From Asterias amurensis (lineage: Eukaryota > Echinodermata > Asteroidea > Forcipulatida > Asteriidae), in contig NC_092668.1 in assembly GCF_032118995.1 (NCBI RefSeq), positions 4,319,501-4,383,500 on the forward strand: a stretch of 64,000 nt of DNA. The letters run 5' to 3'. The notes below the pieces were generated by a model, which did no database searches, was not told the origin of the DNA, and saw only the letters and a program-made list of their open reading frames with translations. Every line of letters begins with the position of its first letter. The stretch's first letter is position 1. Below, one piece after another: positions 25,701-40,100 of the stretch. The position numbers and the translations under genes were made by a program.

Positions 25701-28085
25701 GCTTGATTTCGGGATCTCAAGTTCTAAACTTGAGGTCTCGAAATCAAGGAAAATCACTTCTTTCTCACTTGTGACTTTCCGGTCACAAGCGGTGGTTCAA
25801 AATTTGGGTAATAGCACACGAGGGTGGTTGGTATTCAATTGTGTTTTTCTATTTGGTTGGCACAAGTGTACACAATTTTTATCAGGTCTCAAAAAAGCTG
25901 GTTTTTTTTTATTATTATATCCATACGACATACGACACCATAGTTGAGTGAAGAACCAAGTGCGCACGCGCAAACTCACATACGCAAGGTCGCCCATTGT
26001 CTGTATAAAGTATGTGGGTGATTACGAGTTGTCGTTAAACGACCGCGGTACCACGGGTTCGACGTTTGAAGTCCCTTCTCTTCCTTCCTCCATGGTCTAA
26101 ACACTCCATTTTCCCATTTATTATGCAGGGCCGTGGGTGTGGCCTTTTCGAAACTACGGTTTTCACCCAGGCCCCGGACCCAGAATAATACTGTACTTTC
26201 GATGGAATTTAACAAAGTGACCTGTAAAGTCAGAAACGTGGTTTCGAAAATGCTTGTTAGAATCAAACCGACCTACATCCATGTTGATATCAGTTCAGCT
26301 GATTGTCATATACACGCATTTTTTGTTCCATCATCGTGTACATGTAACACAGTCTCTCATCAAGTACATAAAGTGCAGTTAGTTATAAACCATGTACTGC
26401 TTCTCACATATGTTACTAAGGCAACATGATATCTGGGTTTGAGGTTTGGTTTTTGTACACCCAAATTTGGCGCCAATTTAATTTTCTTTCCCGATGTTGA
26501 GTAAGAACACTGACCTTTATCATTGTGCAGCCACCTTGGATTTCTCCCAATGATATCAATGTTACCAAACCGAGGCTGGAAGTACAAATTAGTCTGGTTC
26601 CTATTTGCAAAAGGATTATTTAGTATTCATTATTGTTATTCGATACGAGGTACATGACCAAGATGGAGGCAGCATGACAACGGTCTTTTGTGTCACTCTG
26701 TTTTTTCCAAAAGAAAAGGCTGACAAAGACATCCTATTATAGAGAGGCCGCACCATTATGTCATGATATAAAATATTTAGTTGTAATTGTTTAGCCATGG
26801 GCATCGAATTGCGTGTATAGCCCCCATCCCGTTGGAAACACCATCGGCCTGTATGCGTCACCCCACTGGTAAATAAACAGTAAAATGCTTCTTTAGTTTC
26901 AATCACCGGTAACGGAAGAGCCATAATAATTCCAAGCCACAATATAATTACGCTGCAACCTTCTGATCTAATTTACCAAACACATCCAAAAGTGAAAAAT
27001 AGGTTATTTATATACAAGAAACCTATAATTACATTAACAAGTTTGGAGTTAGTGCGGCGAGGGGCGGCTTGGATGCTGAATACGGAACGCGTCTGCCCCA
27101 GCCGTGAAATGACGAGCGAGTGAAAATAATGACCAACACGTCTAACGTGTGATGAATGCTGGATCGTCATCGGCTAGACGTAATTCAAGTCATTGGGAGT
27201 GATATATGATTGACACGGTGTACATTTTTGCTTGACTGCGACTGGGACATCCATCAAGCTACAATGTAACAATTGGATTGTTTTATCATGAATAAAACAT
27301 GGTGCACAAAGGACTCGTTTCAGAATGTCAATGTGGTGCTGGGTGGAATTATGGCACATGCTTTTGATGCACTGACAATGGTAAAAAAAAAAACATATGC
27401 TGGCATGCAAATCGAATTGCCCTTTAAGACTACTAGTATTGCAGATGTTTCAAATGGGACTAAAAATAGCTTTTCCCAGTCACTATCGGCAAAAAAATAC
27501 GGCCTGTTTCATTTCCATGCATTCGTTTCTAAAGTGATTTGCCTCTTAAGTTGAAACCGTCAGTTAATTTCACTTTGAAATTATAAAGCATTATGTTCAA
27601 TTGAACTTATAAGTAGTTTTTTAGCTATGCAAATTCGGAGCTCAGTTTAATTAGCAACGGTGCCACAAAGTGAGACTTCCGCAAAAGTTGTTACAAATTT
27701 GAATGATGTTCAATCTATAGTTATCTATTGTTTATTCCTATGACGCAAAAGAGCAATTTGATAACAGTTCAGAGGAGCTTTCAATTTCCCGCCAAAATAA
27801 AAAAGATCAGACGTTTAAAATGGCCGCATATATTTCCCGAAATGACCGGGAAAACCTTTATTTTTAAAACATGCAATGTTTTAAATTACTTCATGGTGCT
27901 CTACCCATTTTTATAAAAAAATAACTGACGGTCGTGAGAACTAAAAGTGGGTCAACTTTTCGTTTCAAACTGTTAGACAAAACACTATTGTTGTTGATGT
28001 TGTTGTTGTTGTTGTCGTTGTCGTTGTCGTTGTCGTTGGTGTTGGCGTTGGCGTTGGCGTTGTCGTTGGCGTTGTCGTTGTCGTT

Positions 28086-28132
<47 letters not shown>

Positions 28133-31100
28133 TGCTGATGTCATTAATTCGATTTCAAATATAGGTCAAAGGATGAACTTCAAAGCACAAACTTCTCGTG
28201 AAACTAAAAAAAAACATAATTATAGTCCATTTCAAAAAACTATTTCTCAAATGATATTTTATTTATTGTATTACTTCTGCTATTGTTGATTTGGGTTCGT
28301 TCCTAATTCTTTGAAGGACGTTCTTTGGTTAAATTGCTTTGTTCGAAGGTTTGTATTTTGTCACTAGACACATCAGCCATGTGTATACGTCTCGCATAAA
28401 TTATGACGCCTTGACTGGTAAAAATGCAAATTTAAAGTTCATTATCTCAGCGCTTTCATAATAACAAAGAGAAGAGTTGAAGGGGGGACCTTAATCTAAT
28501 TGGGTGAAATTGTAAAATTCACATGGACGGTATTGCACTGTTATGGTTGACGAACACAATAATTGAATATAATTATTCGATTTAGCCGCAGGAGGAGAGA
28601 AAAAAACTATGGGGCCCGGTAACTAAGACACAATGGACGCAACCTCGAATAATGATGCCTACTACAATGTGAGGGAACGAACATTGATGCGTTGCCATGG
28701 AAACCGAACACTACGAAGATTGTTTTTTTTATTATTAAATTACTTCGAGCAATGTCACAGCATGTTTGTTTTTTTCTTTACCAGAACTGCTCCAAAAGAG
28801 AGAGAGAGAGAGATTCTAAACTAACTAATATTAATAACAAGACCGCAATATGACAAAGGCGTTCTTGTTTCATCACCGTTTTTAATCAGTTGTTTTATTT
28901 TATTTCAAGCGAAACTCACGATTATCTTTCTTATTAATAATTCTAGCTGTAAAAAGCACAGCTATAATTTGCGAAGGATATAATTTGCACAATGAACGCG
29001 TGCTGTGACGACAGCTCCAATGTCTGCATATTCATGAATAATTCTGGATGTAAAAAGCACAGCTATATAATTGGCACATAGTGGTAAGACACCCACACTC
29101 ACCCAGGTTGGCATAATTTGCATATTGAACTTTTGCTGTGACGACAGCTCCAAGTTTGCATATTCAACAGAACTAAATATCTTTATACTGAATAATTAGA
29201 GCTGCAAAAGCACAGCTTATGATTGGCATAGGATGGTTAGAAATCCACAGCCCCTCCCCGGTTTGGCATTATTTGCATATTATAGAACGCGTGCTGTGAC
29301 GACAGCTCCAAATTTGCATATTCAACAGAACTAATTATCTTTATTTGAATAATTAGAGCTGCAAAAGCACAGCTTATGATTGGCAGAGGAGGGTCAGAAA
29401 TCCGCCTCCTCCCCCCTCCCCGGTTTTGCATAATTTGCATATTGGACGTGTGATTTGACGACAGCTTCAAATAATTATGCATATTCAGCAATGTACATAT
29501 TCAACAAAAACTGATTATTTTTATTTGAATAATTAGAGCTGCAAAAGCACTAGGCAAGTTCGAGCAGCGTCCATTTGTCAACCATTTCTCGATGTATGGT
29601 TACCTGGCAAAATTCGATCAATTGTCGACAAAAGTCAACTATAGTCCCTCACTTGAACTTGCTCAATGATTCAGCAAAGGATGATTATAAATCTGCAGTC
29701 CCCCTCCCCGGTTTTGCATAATTTGCACATTAAATGGTCTGGGTACTTTTATGTAGGACACACAACACAATATCCACAGATTTACAGACCTTGGACACTA
29801 TTGGTAACCGTCAAAGACAATTCTTCTCACTTGGTGTATCTCAACATATGCATAAAATAACAAACCTGTGAAAATTTGAGCTCAATTGGTCATCGAAGTT
29901 GCGAGATAATAATGAAAGCAAAAACACCCTTGTCACAAAAAGTTGTGTGCTTTCAGATGCTTGATTTCTAAATTCTAAATTTGAGGTCTCGAAATCGAAT
30001 TCGTGGAAAATTACTTCTTTCCGAAAACGAAGTCACTTCAGAGGGAGACGTTGCTCGCAATGATTTATACTGTCAACCTCTCCCCGTTGCTCATTACCAA
30101 TGATAATAATTATTTTGAGTATTCAGTAATTACCAATAGTGTCCATCCTGGCTTTAAACTGACACGGTTCGAAGACAATGATGGTAGAATGCATCCCTTA
30201 AAATATTACTGTGTAAGTTTAATGCAAATCTTTTGAACATCGTGTTTTGTTTTACAAAAAAGTACCCCAATCCTTGAAACGTGTGCTGTGACGACAGCTC
30301 AAATTTGGCATATTATGCTTTGCATTATTAGCAGAAGGCCACGTTTGCCCGTAACATGTAAAGGTCATTCGGCCGAAACATAACCAGCCAAAGAGAAAGG
30401 CAGAAGAGTGAAGTAGACGTTACATGCTATGGTTTGCAACCCTAGAAATAAAAATAATTACAAACCTTCGACTGCTATTCGGAGCCAAACCTTAAAGCCA
30501 TTGGACACTTTCGGTAAACAGTATTGTCCAAAGGCCCACACTTCGTGTATTACAACTTATATATAAAATAACAAACCTGTGAAAATTTAGGCTCAATTGT
30601 TTTAATGTTTTCTCAAAAAGTAATGCATTTCAAGGAATAATATTTCAAGAGAAGTCTTTTACCATTACCTTCTGTAAACCCTGTAAGTTATTTGTAAATC
30701 TGTGAACTGTTGTTTCTGTTCCGAAAGTGTATAATGGCTTTAAAGGCACTGGACACTATTGGTAATTACTAAAAATAATTATAAGCATCAAAACTTACTT
30801 GGTAACGAGTAAGGGGGAGTTGTTGATAGTATAAAACATTGTTACAATTGGCTTCCTCTGAAGTAACGTAGTTTTCGACAAAAAAAGTAATTTTCAACGA
30901 ATTTGATTTGGAAACCTCAGAAGTAGATTTTGAGGTCCCGAAATCAAGCATCTGAGAGCAACCAACTTCGCGTGACAAGGGTGTGTTTTCTTCCATTATT
31001 ATCTCGCAACTTCGACGACCAATTGAGTTCAAATTTTTACAGCTTTGTTATTGTGTGACTATGTTGAGATACACCAAGTGAGAAGACTGGTATTTGACAA

Positions 31101-34100
31101 TTACGTCTTTCTGATCAGACAGAAAGTTCGTGCTGCGGTTTTTATGGCCCTTTCTGACTGTGCTCACAATTTTAATAATTAGTATGTGTTATTCGAAAAC
31201 ATAAATCGAGACAACAATCGCATAAAAACAAACAATGAAAATGACACAGATCACAATCGAACGTTTAAAATGTTCACAATTTTTTGAATACATAATTTTC
31301 TACTGGTGGTTTTCCAAGGTTGATGTTATTAAGCTTTTCCCCCAATTATTCGTTTATCCAACTGAACAATACAAACTGAAACCCTATAAAACCGAACTAT
31401 TTCCTCCGGCACCGTTGCAGTTAAGCACCAAATAAGGCTCCTATAAAAAAATAAAAAAATAAAAAAAGGAAAAATCCTTTAAATGTCTAATTCGCTTGCC
31501 CCAATTACGGGAAGAAGAAATCGTGAGCGCGACATCTTTGCAGCGTGTCAACAAAATTAGGTTGACTCTAATGGGATATAGATACGTAATTAGATTTAAA
31601 ACGTTAGCTTTCCGCTGAACAAACAACATCAGTACGGACTAGAGAAAACCCTTAACATTTACTCAACAATAAATTGCACGGTATATGGTAAAGAGTGTAC
31701 ACACGTATACACTTGAGCAGACCTTTAAAATATTGAAGTGATCGGTGAGCAAAGAAATAGGTGAATTCTGAGGGGGGGGGGCGGTCATCACAGGCCGCGG
31801 GGAGCGGTATTATGAAATGACCAAGTCACGAAGCCACTTTTAATGGCTTAAAAGACGTTCTCCGGTGATGGGTGCTTTATAATTGAGTTATCTGCGACAA
31901 TATTTGTTCGAGTCTGGACGAAGTTTGATCGTGAGAGGATTTTTTCCAAGACGAATTATTTGGGGATGTTTTTTAAAGCAATTACAGCGGATAATACTAT
32001 TGGGAACTTGAATGAGTGGATGGTCACGGCTTTTAAGTGGAAGACTGTATTGGACGTGCGCCGACTCTGGACTGACTGCCGAATTATTGATACTAGCCTG
32101 ATTCGGAATGTGGGCAAATCTCAAACATGGGAACTTGAATGAGTGGTTGATTGCGGCTGTGGTTGATATAGTACTGACGTGTCCCGACTCTGGATTGACT
32201 GCCGACTCTGGATTGACTGCCGAATTAAGATAATGGTAGCCAGAGTGTTGGTATAATTTATAACATGGGAACTTGAATGAGTGGTTGATTGCGGCTTTTA
32301 AAACGGACTACTATAATGCTGTATTGACGTGTGCCGACTTTGGATTAATTGCCGAACAGAATGTGGTGTAACAACATGGGACTTGATTAAGCGGTTGATT
32401 GCGGCTTTCAGTGGAAGACTTGACGTGTGCCGACTGTGAATGGACTGCCGAATCATTGATGGTAGCCCGATCCAGATTGTGGGCCAGTTTGTAATTTGCA
32501 AGAGGTGACGTGTGGCGACTCTGGATTTACTGCCGAATTGAGATGATGGTATAGCCTGATTCAGAATGTGGGCCAATTTAGAATTTTCAAGAGGTGAGAC
32601 TCAATACTTGTCTTGTTGGGTTTTTTTGTTGGGGTGGGCGGCTTCGTCTCCACAAACCCATCACGATGCTGAAAGGTATTAACTGGCTTCATTTTGAAGG
32701 ATGAATACAATCTTTTTGTACAAACTCGTGTGCTTTCAGATGCCTAAAAACATAAGGCTTCAAGCCTAAAGGCCGGTTTATAGTCGGTCGCGCGATGGTC
32801 GCGCGACGGAAATCTTGCGCGCAATCCTAAGACTGAGGCCTAAAAACCGCGTCTTTTTATGATTGCGCGTCAAGATTTCCGACGCCCGACCATCGCGCGA
32901 CCGACTATAACTCGGCCTTAAGTCATTTAATATTTGAGTGAGAAACTACCTCTCTCTTCAGAGGGAGCCGTTTCTCACAATGTTTTACACTATCAACAGC
33001 AATTATTTTGAGTAATTACCAATAGTGTCCAGTGTCTCTAACTGTTTCTTTCTCTTCGTTGTTGCAGATGGGGATATATCCTACGCGAGTGACGCGGACG
33101 ATGGTTTTGCCAGGCGGAAACAACGACGCAACAGAACTACGTTCAGCTTACAACAGGTTAGCTCATTTTACATTTTCCACTCGATCCGTCATTAGATACT
33201 GAAGATCACAATACCGTAGAAATTACAGGGACCAATTTAATCAAGCCGAGCACGCACTAAGTTAATTTCAAGTTGTCTTGTCTTCAGCACTTTTAATTCT
33301 CCAAGGTTTGGTATCGCTTTTGTATCCAACCGACAATCAAGCACCCTTGGCTTAACGTCCTAACTTAAAGGCAGTGGCAATATTGGTAATTACTCAAAAC
33401 AATTATTAGCATAAAACCTTACTTGGTGACGAGTAACGGAGAGCTATTGATGGTATAAAACATTGTGAGAAACGGCCCCCTCTGAAGTAATGTACTTTTC
33501 GAGAAAGAAGTAATTTTCCACGACTTTGATTTCGAGACCTCAGAATTAGATTTTGAGGTCTCGAAATCAAGCATCTGAAAGCAAACAACTTCGCGTGACA
33601 AGGGTGTGTTTTCTTTCATTATTATCTCGCAATTCGACAACCAATTGAGTTCAAATTTTCACAGGTTTGTTATTTTATGGTTATGTTGAGATACAGCAAG
33701 TGAGAAGACTGGTCTTTGATAATTAACAATAGTGTACAGTGTCTTTAAGGACCAACGTAAACGTAAACGATTGGTGTTAAGCAGTTACACTTCTCTTGCT
33801 TAGCTGAAACGGGTTACCAGCCAAAAACAGTGTTCGGGTAGCATACTATATGTGTGACTGGTTTCCTCCAAGTTTCTAGCACTGATGAATGTCCGCTTTC
33901 GAGAAAGACGTCAACAGGGCCAAATCTCATAAAGCTATTTAGCAGAAAATACTACTTGGCAAATTTCTTTGCTAAACTAAACAAAATAAGTTGGCCATCA
34001 GTCGCAACAATGTAAACTTTAAGGGATGTTGGCTATTAACCTTCTTTGATAAGCGAGATAACCAACAGTTGCTCCAGGTACTAAAGACACCGACAAACCA

Positions 34101-37100
34101 ACCGATTCGTCCAGCTCCAGACTAAGGGGGGATTCGAACTTGGATCTAAAGAGGTGAAAGCCAAGATAAATTTAGTCTTGTTAGGTTGGCTGATGTTTTT
34201 ATGCGTATCCGAAGGCCGTATCCGAAGGCCGTATCCGAATTGCGAATTGGCGGCTACAGCTACGGCTACGGCTGTTGCTAAGCGCGTTGTTAAGGGCCGT
34301 ACTATACTTCAACGCACGATGACGCGGCGATCTAGCCATAGCCGTAGCTGAAGCCGCCAACTCTCAATTAGGACACAGTCTAATCTCAACTGATTTTTTA
34401 TTACCTTTAAACCTATAGCTGGAAGAATTGGAGACAGCCTTCGCGAAAACTCACTACCCTGATGTATTCACGCGAGAAGACCTGGCCATGAGGATAAATT
34501 TAACCGAGGCTAGAGTTCAGGTAAGGTCACTTCCGGTTTGAAAACGCTCGATCGTTTGAAAACGTTCGATATTTTACTGGGAAAAATGTACGTAGCTCTG
34601 AAAATGCTAATCACTTTGTAGAGATTCGGAGATAGTGTGGCACTTTCAGAGCTCCGTAGAAATGGCAGTGATAAAACCAACGTCATTCAATGTTGAATTT
34701 TACAGAGAATTATAACAATGGCCTTTTCGAAACTCAATTGAGATACGGCTTAGGCTTCTTCGGTTCTGTTGTAAAAGTGTGTTTAAGGTATGGCTTCGAT
34801 CAGTTAAGCCTGAGCCGGAGCCAAGCTCAAACCGATAGTTTCGAAAAGGGCCCAACTTTAGTACAGCTTACAACAGTAGACTTGTTTCATCCCCTTCAAA
34901 GGAAACCTCTTGAAGGCAAATTTACTTGTCATAGTTTAAATATTAGGATTGCACGCGCAGGGGCCTACCGTACCCGTCATCATAATTCACGACAACTTTA
35001 TTTATTGTCTACTAAATTTGCCCAGTAATTGGATAATATCTCGAGGCGCACTCATAGTTACCGATTAAACTAAAACAAAGTGTAGTAAGCACTGTAATGT
35101 ACGTGATGTTATGAATATTAAAGGCTTTATTGGGTGAGGTGTCATTATCCGTGAATCACGACCGTAAACCTCTCCCAACCTTCCTCACACTCCATGCCCA
35201 CAGTTTCCCCCCTTCTCATTCCCCGTCACTCGCCCTTTTTTTCCACGGTGAAGAAATTGCACGGGTTTGTTACCGAGGTGTTACACCATCTGCCGTGATT
35301 GGGCGAGGGAGGTGGCGGGGCCGTAGTCCCCAGAGCCCGGCGTGGTTGCTAGCCGGGACGCGGTGCATGGTGATTGCCCGCTTGGATGGCTCGTAGCCAG
35401 TCAATAATTAAGCAGCTGTATTTAGATATTATTTTTTTGTATCGCTGATTAATCCGCCTCAGCAGTGTTGATTTAAAATGTTGGCCTTATTTGTTTACAG
35501 GTATGAACTCGACAATCGTAATGAATAACATTTTTGGGGCGAGTGTCCACAATGTTTATAAACTTTTTCAGTGAAAAAAAAAAAAAAAAATCACAGACTT
35601 GGCTGGGCGCCAATTTCATAAAGCGGTTAAGCAGAAAATCCTAGACAAAATGTCGTTTGCTTAGCAAAAGTATTGAGAAGGGCACCAGTCAAAACAATGG
35701 TCAACTCAATGTAAGTTGGCTGGTACATGTTTCTGTTTAAGCAATACTTTTCTGTGCTAAGCATGTGTTTGTGCTTACAGGCTTTTCGAATCGGGCACAC
35801 AGTTAGCTTATCATTTTCTGTACCACAACAATGGCAATGGCATTGTCATTGTCATAAAAATGGGACTTGTAATTTGGACAGGTGACTAGCCAGCAGAGGA
35901 AGGACTACATAGGGTGCGTTCGTTTAGCTTCCCTGGGTCGACGCCGGTGTGTGGCGGGTTTTTTTCCAGGACGAACGTGGGTAATTATCTGCACACGTTC
36001 GTCCTGGAAAAAAAAAACACGCCACACACGGGGGTCGACCCAGGGAAGCTAAACGAACGCACCCATAGCCAGACTAGCAAGACTGGAAGCAGTAGACTAG
36101 CCAGCAGGACTAGTTAGACCATTTCTTCCTCCATGGTTAGACAGAATTCTGACTGGTCCTCGAGTGTTTTAACTGACATATGTTGGTCAAAGACGGACCA
36201 GTTGGTAAAAGCTGCTTGGTCTTAAATAAAACATTTAGGTTGCAATATTTTCGTGTTTCTCTCTTTTAAATTATTACGTGTTAACAAAGGTTTTAAAAAG
36301 GGGGGCTCTATAGCCTGTCTTTTATTGTTTTACAGCTTAAAGCTCTATGTTAGTGTTATGTGGTATTTTTTCCTTAAAGTTTCATCATAATTTTCAAGAA
36401 ACAAAATATATCGAAGTCCGAAATCTTTCACAAAAATTGCACTTAGGCCTGCCGTGTTCATTAAGTATCCATGTCGCGCACACACACAAAAAAAATTCTA
36501 ACCTAATATTAACATGGCAACATTTTATACGCTCCCCTGAAAAACCGTTCCTTATTGGAAAAACAAAATGCGGTACCTTTGTCTCCTCGAGCTTCCTTAA
36601 AGTGCATCACCCAGTTTCTTCGGGTATCTTATAGAAAACTCAATCAGTTTGTAGGTCACTGAAGAACAGACGGTTCTACGGCGACTAGAGAAAAAAAAAC
36701 ATAACTCACTTATGTAACCATTATGTTCCGTTGCAAACCATTACAGAGGCTAGAGAATGGCGCGGGGAGAAAGTGCGGGCGCACCTGGTGTGGAGGTGTA
36801 AGGTAACCCGTACCAACCCCTCGTAGGACCACCTTGCTTCACTAATCATAACCCTCCCCACAGACCCCCCGAGTAACAGTATCACAGTTCTTGCTCATCT
36901 CCCTGCCATGCCTGCCCTTCCCCCGGTGGACTCCGTCTCCTCGAATCTCGACACAGGTGCGGGGACTGTAATCATATAATTGAGTTTTTCTTCTCTAACA
37001 TGATAAGGAATTGAGTCAATTAGATTATTGGTCTCCGAAGCGCTTTGTTGCCTTGGCCGGGGTGTGCTGTGCAAAAGCCCTGCTACTTTTTTAACCGTTC

Positions 37101-40100
37101 AATATATAATATAACGCGAGGTGCGGTTCGCGCGGGTTATAATTGGAAGTGGGGGAAGACATGTTTTATTTATATTGGATCCCCAACTTCGTGTACTATC
37201 ACCTCTGTGTCATATTTCCCTTGCTCGGATCGATAAGTTATCATGTCTCCTTTGTGTGAGAGTTCAATTAGATTAATAAATAAACAATCCATGTATATAT
37301 AAACAACAGCGTTCTTTATGTTTGGGGTGTAGATTTATTGAGGTAACTGAAACACAATAAATATTCCTAGACACCTATACGTCATTTTTAGGGACTTTTT
37401 AATCGTGGCAATCTGGCAAGAGTTCCGTTTTCGTGTGCTTTAAATCTCTTTTAGAATTGTAAATTCAAAATGCAATTTGGTTGTTGGATCGAATTTTTAA
37501 AATATTTTTAAATAAACCATCAACCATAGAAAAAAAGTCCCAGTGGCTAAAGTTTCCTTAAAACCATCTCCTTTGAAGAATGCAGCCCCGGTACCAAACT
37601 ATAGCAGTGCATCAAGCACGCGAACAGTATTGTTGCAGATCTTCTTTTATTGACACAATAAAATTTAAAAAATAATAATTGTAACACAAAATGATTGATA
37701 CCGAATGAATGTCGATGGACAAGAAAGTAAGAAATATCTTCCTTCTCAATAATAGAATTAAGCTCGCTTTGGTGGGAAAAAAAAACACAGAATTCCCAAC
37801 AAAACCCTTACCAAAGCACTAACGCCGTCAGAAGAAAAACACCACAACATAATTATTTTTTTAACCAAATTTACGAAACCAAACTCCAATAAAATTAGCT
37901 ACTGTGTTTGTTTAGCATACCATCCTCCTCATTATATACCAACCCTTAACGATCTTGGCATTGCAAGTTTAATAGAGCAGACTTCATCATTTCACGGTCC
38001 GGCAGACATGTTTTTTTCCTTCTCTGCTCTCTATTTGCAACGCTTCACGTCTCACAGTTTGTCCTTTTTTCCCGCTCTTTTCTTTTTTACTCTCTTTCAA
38101 CTCTGCATCGATACGCCGGCCTCCCCAACGTTTCCTAACTCTTCGTAACCCCTAGCGTCACACCCGGGTAATTAATGTCCAAACTGGTAAGGAACCCAAC
38201 CGAGGTAGCTTGCTATGAATACACACCAGATATCATATAATTGGATACGAAGCCATTAAGAGCTCCGTCCAAGCTACCCCCCCCCCCCCTTCATGATGAC
38301 AGGCCGCCTGTACTTCGCTACGTCACGGGTCAAAATTTATTGGGTTTTATTTTCAGAGTCCACCAAAATGGCGTGGCACGTGGCGTGACATCTGGTGCAA
38401 CTGTAACCGTTTCGGTCAAAAAATATATAAACAAAATAGCATCCTCATCTGGTGTACAAAATGCCATTAGGCTCCCCACGCAACATTGTCCCTCTGCCAT
38501 AATGAGACAGATTCTAAATAAAAAAAGATTGAGGATCAAAATCAATTTTGAAGGCTCTAAGAAGCTTTGACGAAATGCCTTGGGGTGCACGCAGATAGCC
38601 ATTAACGGCACATGCAAGAGTCTAGTGACAAGAAAATATGAATGTTAAATCAACCACGAAGTCTCGTTTTTTATAGAAGAACAACAAAAGCTGTCCCGCC
38701 GTTTCAATTTCCGGATCAGATGTTCAGCTCGCGTGACCTATATCACAAGGAAGCCATCTTTGTTTGAATCCTAGGGTTCACCCGGTAGTGTGTATGGCCA
38801 AATACACAATAGGGGCCAGTCTATATTCCAAACCTAGGTACATCGTGTGATAGAAAAGGAAGCTTCGTTGTATTTTGCAACATGTTTGGGATCCACGTGT
38901 TGCAAAGTAAAGGATTTTTTTAAACGCACTCACTCGAAATGGGTGAAAAAAACACTCAAACAACTCCCCAAAAATACTAACCAAACAGAACATTGTTTTA
39001 AGTGACACCAAACTATCCACCACATCTTGCTGTCATCCTATAAACGCTTTACTGGTATGCATTAAACAATTGTACACTCCCTAAAAATCCCGAATTAGAA
39101 TTTTGACCTTGACTCTGGGGCACGACCCATTTCTGGATCAAGTTGACCCAGAAACCGGTTTTGAAAATGAAATTTCAACTCGGATTCTGTGTCAGTTCGG
39201 CCCATTTCTGGGTCACTCTTTTAAAGAAACTTGACACTATTGGTAACTGTCAAAGACCAGTCTCTCACTTGGTGTATCTCAACATGCATAAAATAACAAA
39301 CCTGTGAACATTTTGACTCAATGGTCGTCGAAGTTGCGAGAGAATAATGGAAGAAAAACACCCTTGTGGCACAAGTTGTGTGCCTTCAGATGCCTTGAAT
39401 TCGAAACCACAGCTGAGATCTCGAAATCAGTTCAAATATTTTAGCGAGAAATTACTTCTTCCTCCAAAACTACGTTACTTCAGAGGGAGCCGTTTACAGC
39501 AGTGTTTTATACTATCAACAGCTCTCCATTGCTCGTTACCGAGTAAGATTTTATGCTTAACAATGACTTTGAGTAATTACCGATAGTGTCAAGTGTCTTA
39601 AAACATGTTCTGGGCCACACTGACCCAGAAGTGGGTCAAGCTCTTCGAGACACGAATTCCGGGTCAACTCGAAATCTTTTAGAGCACACTGCCTTCTCCT
39701 CAGTATACATTTTTGTAATTTCATTGTTGAATTCATGCTAGCCTTAAGTAGGGAAGTAATCGATTCTTTTTTACTTCATGCAGGTTTGGTTTCAGAATCG
39801 ACGAGCCAAATGGCGGAAAGCTGAACGCATGAAGAGTGACCACAAGAGTGGTGGCGGTCATACGAGCGATTCCAACTCGACCGACGAATCGGCAAAGATC
39901 GACAACAACGAAGCATCACCCGAGTCGACTACGGGCGTTGAGGGCGGAGAAGAGTTCCTCACCGTCAAGAAGACGTCGTCAAGTCCAAGAAGTGTGCCTG
40001 TCTCGCCCACGGTGACCACGCCCAGATCTGGTATGGTGACCGCGCCCATATCGCCTGGCTCGTTTCATCAGGGACACGTCCCTTTGTTGTGGGCGGGGCC

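Noticed and set aside
26000..26095. Possible tRNA-like B box (CGGGTTCGACG)
   Set aside because: No matching A box at a proper distance and no pairing arms; chance similarity or a decayed SINE.
27934..28289. Leu/Ser, Trp/Ser and poly-Val open frames
   Set aside because: Translation of the GTTGTC/GTGGTC microsatellite in different frames.
32001..32594. Possible coding repeat domain
   Set aside because: The repeated units contain frame-shifting length differences and stops. No frame stays open across units.
34690..35028. 112-codon open frame after DRGX exon 3
   Set aside because: It lies in DRGX intron 3, has no family resemblance, no splice logic, and partly crosses an inverted repeat (CCTTTTCGAAACT/AGTTTCGAAAAGG).
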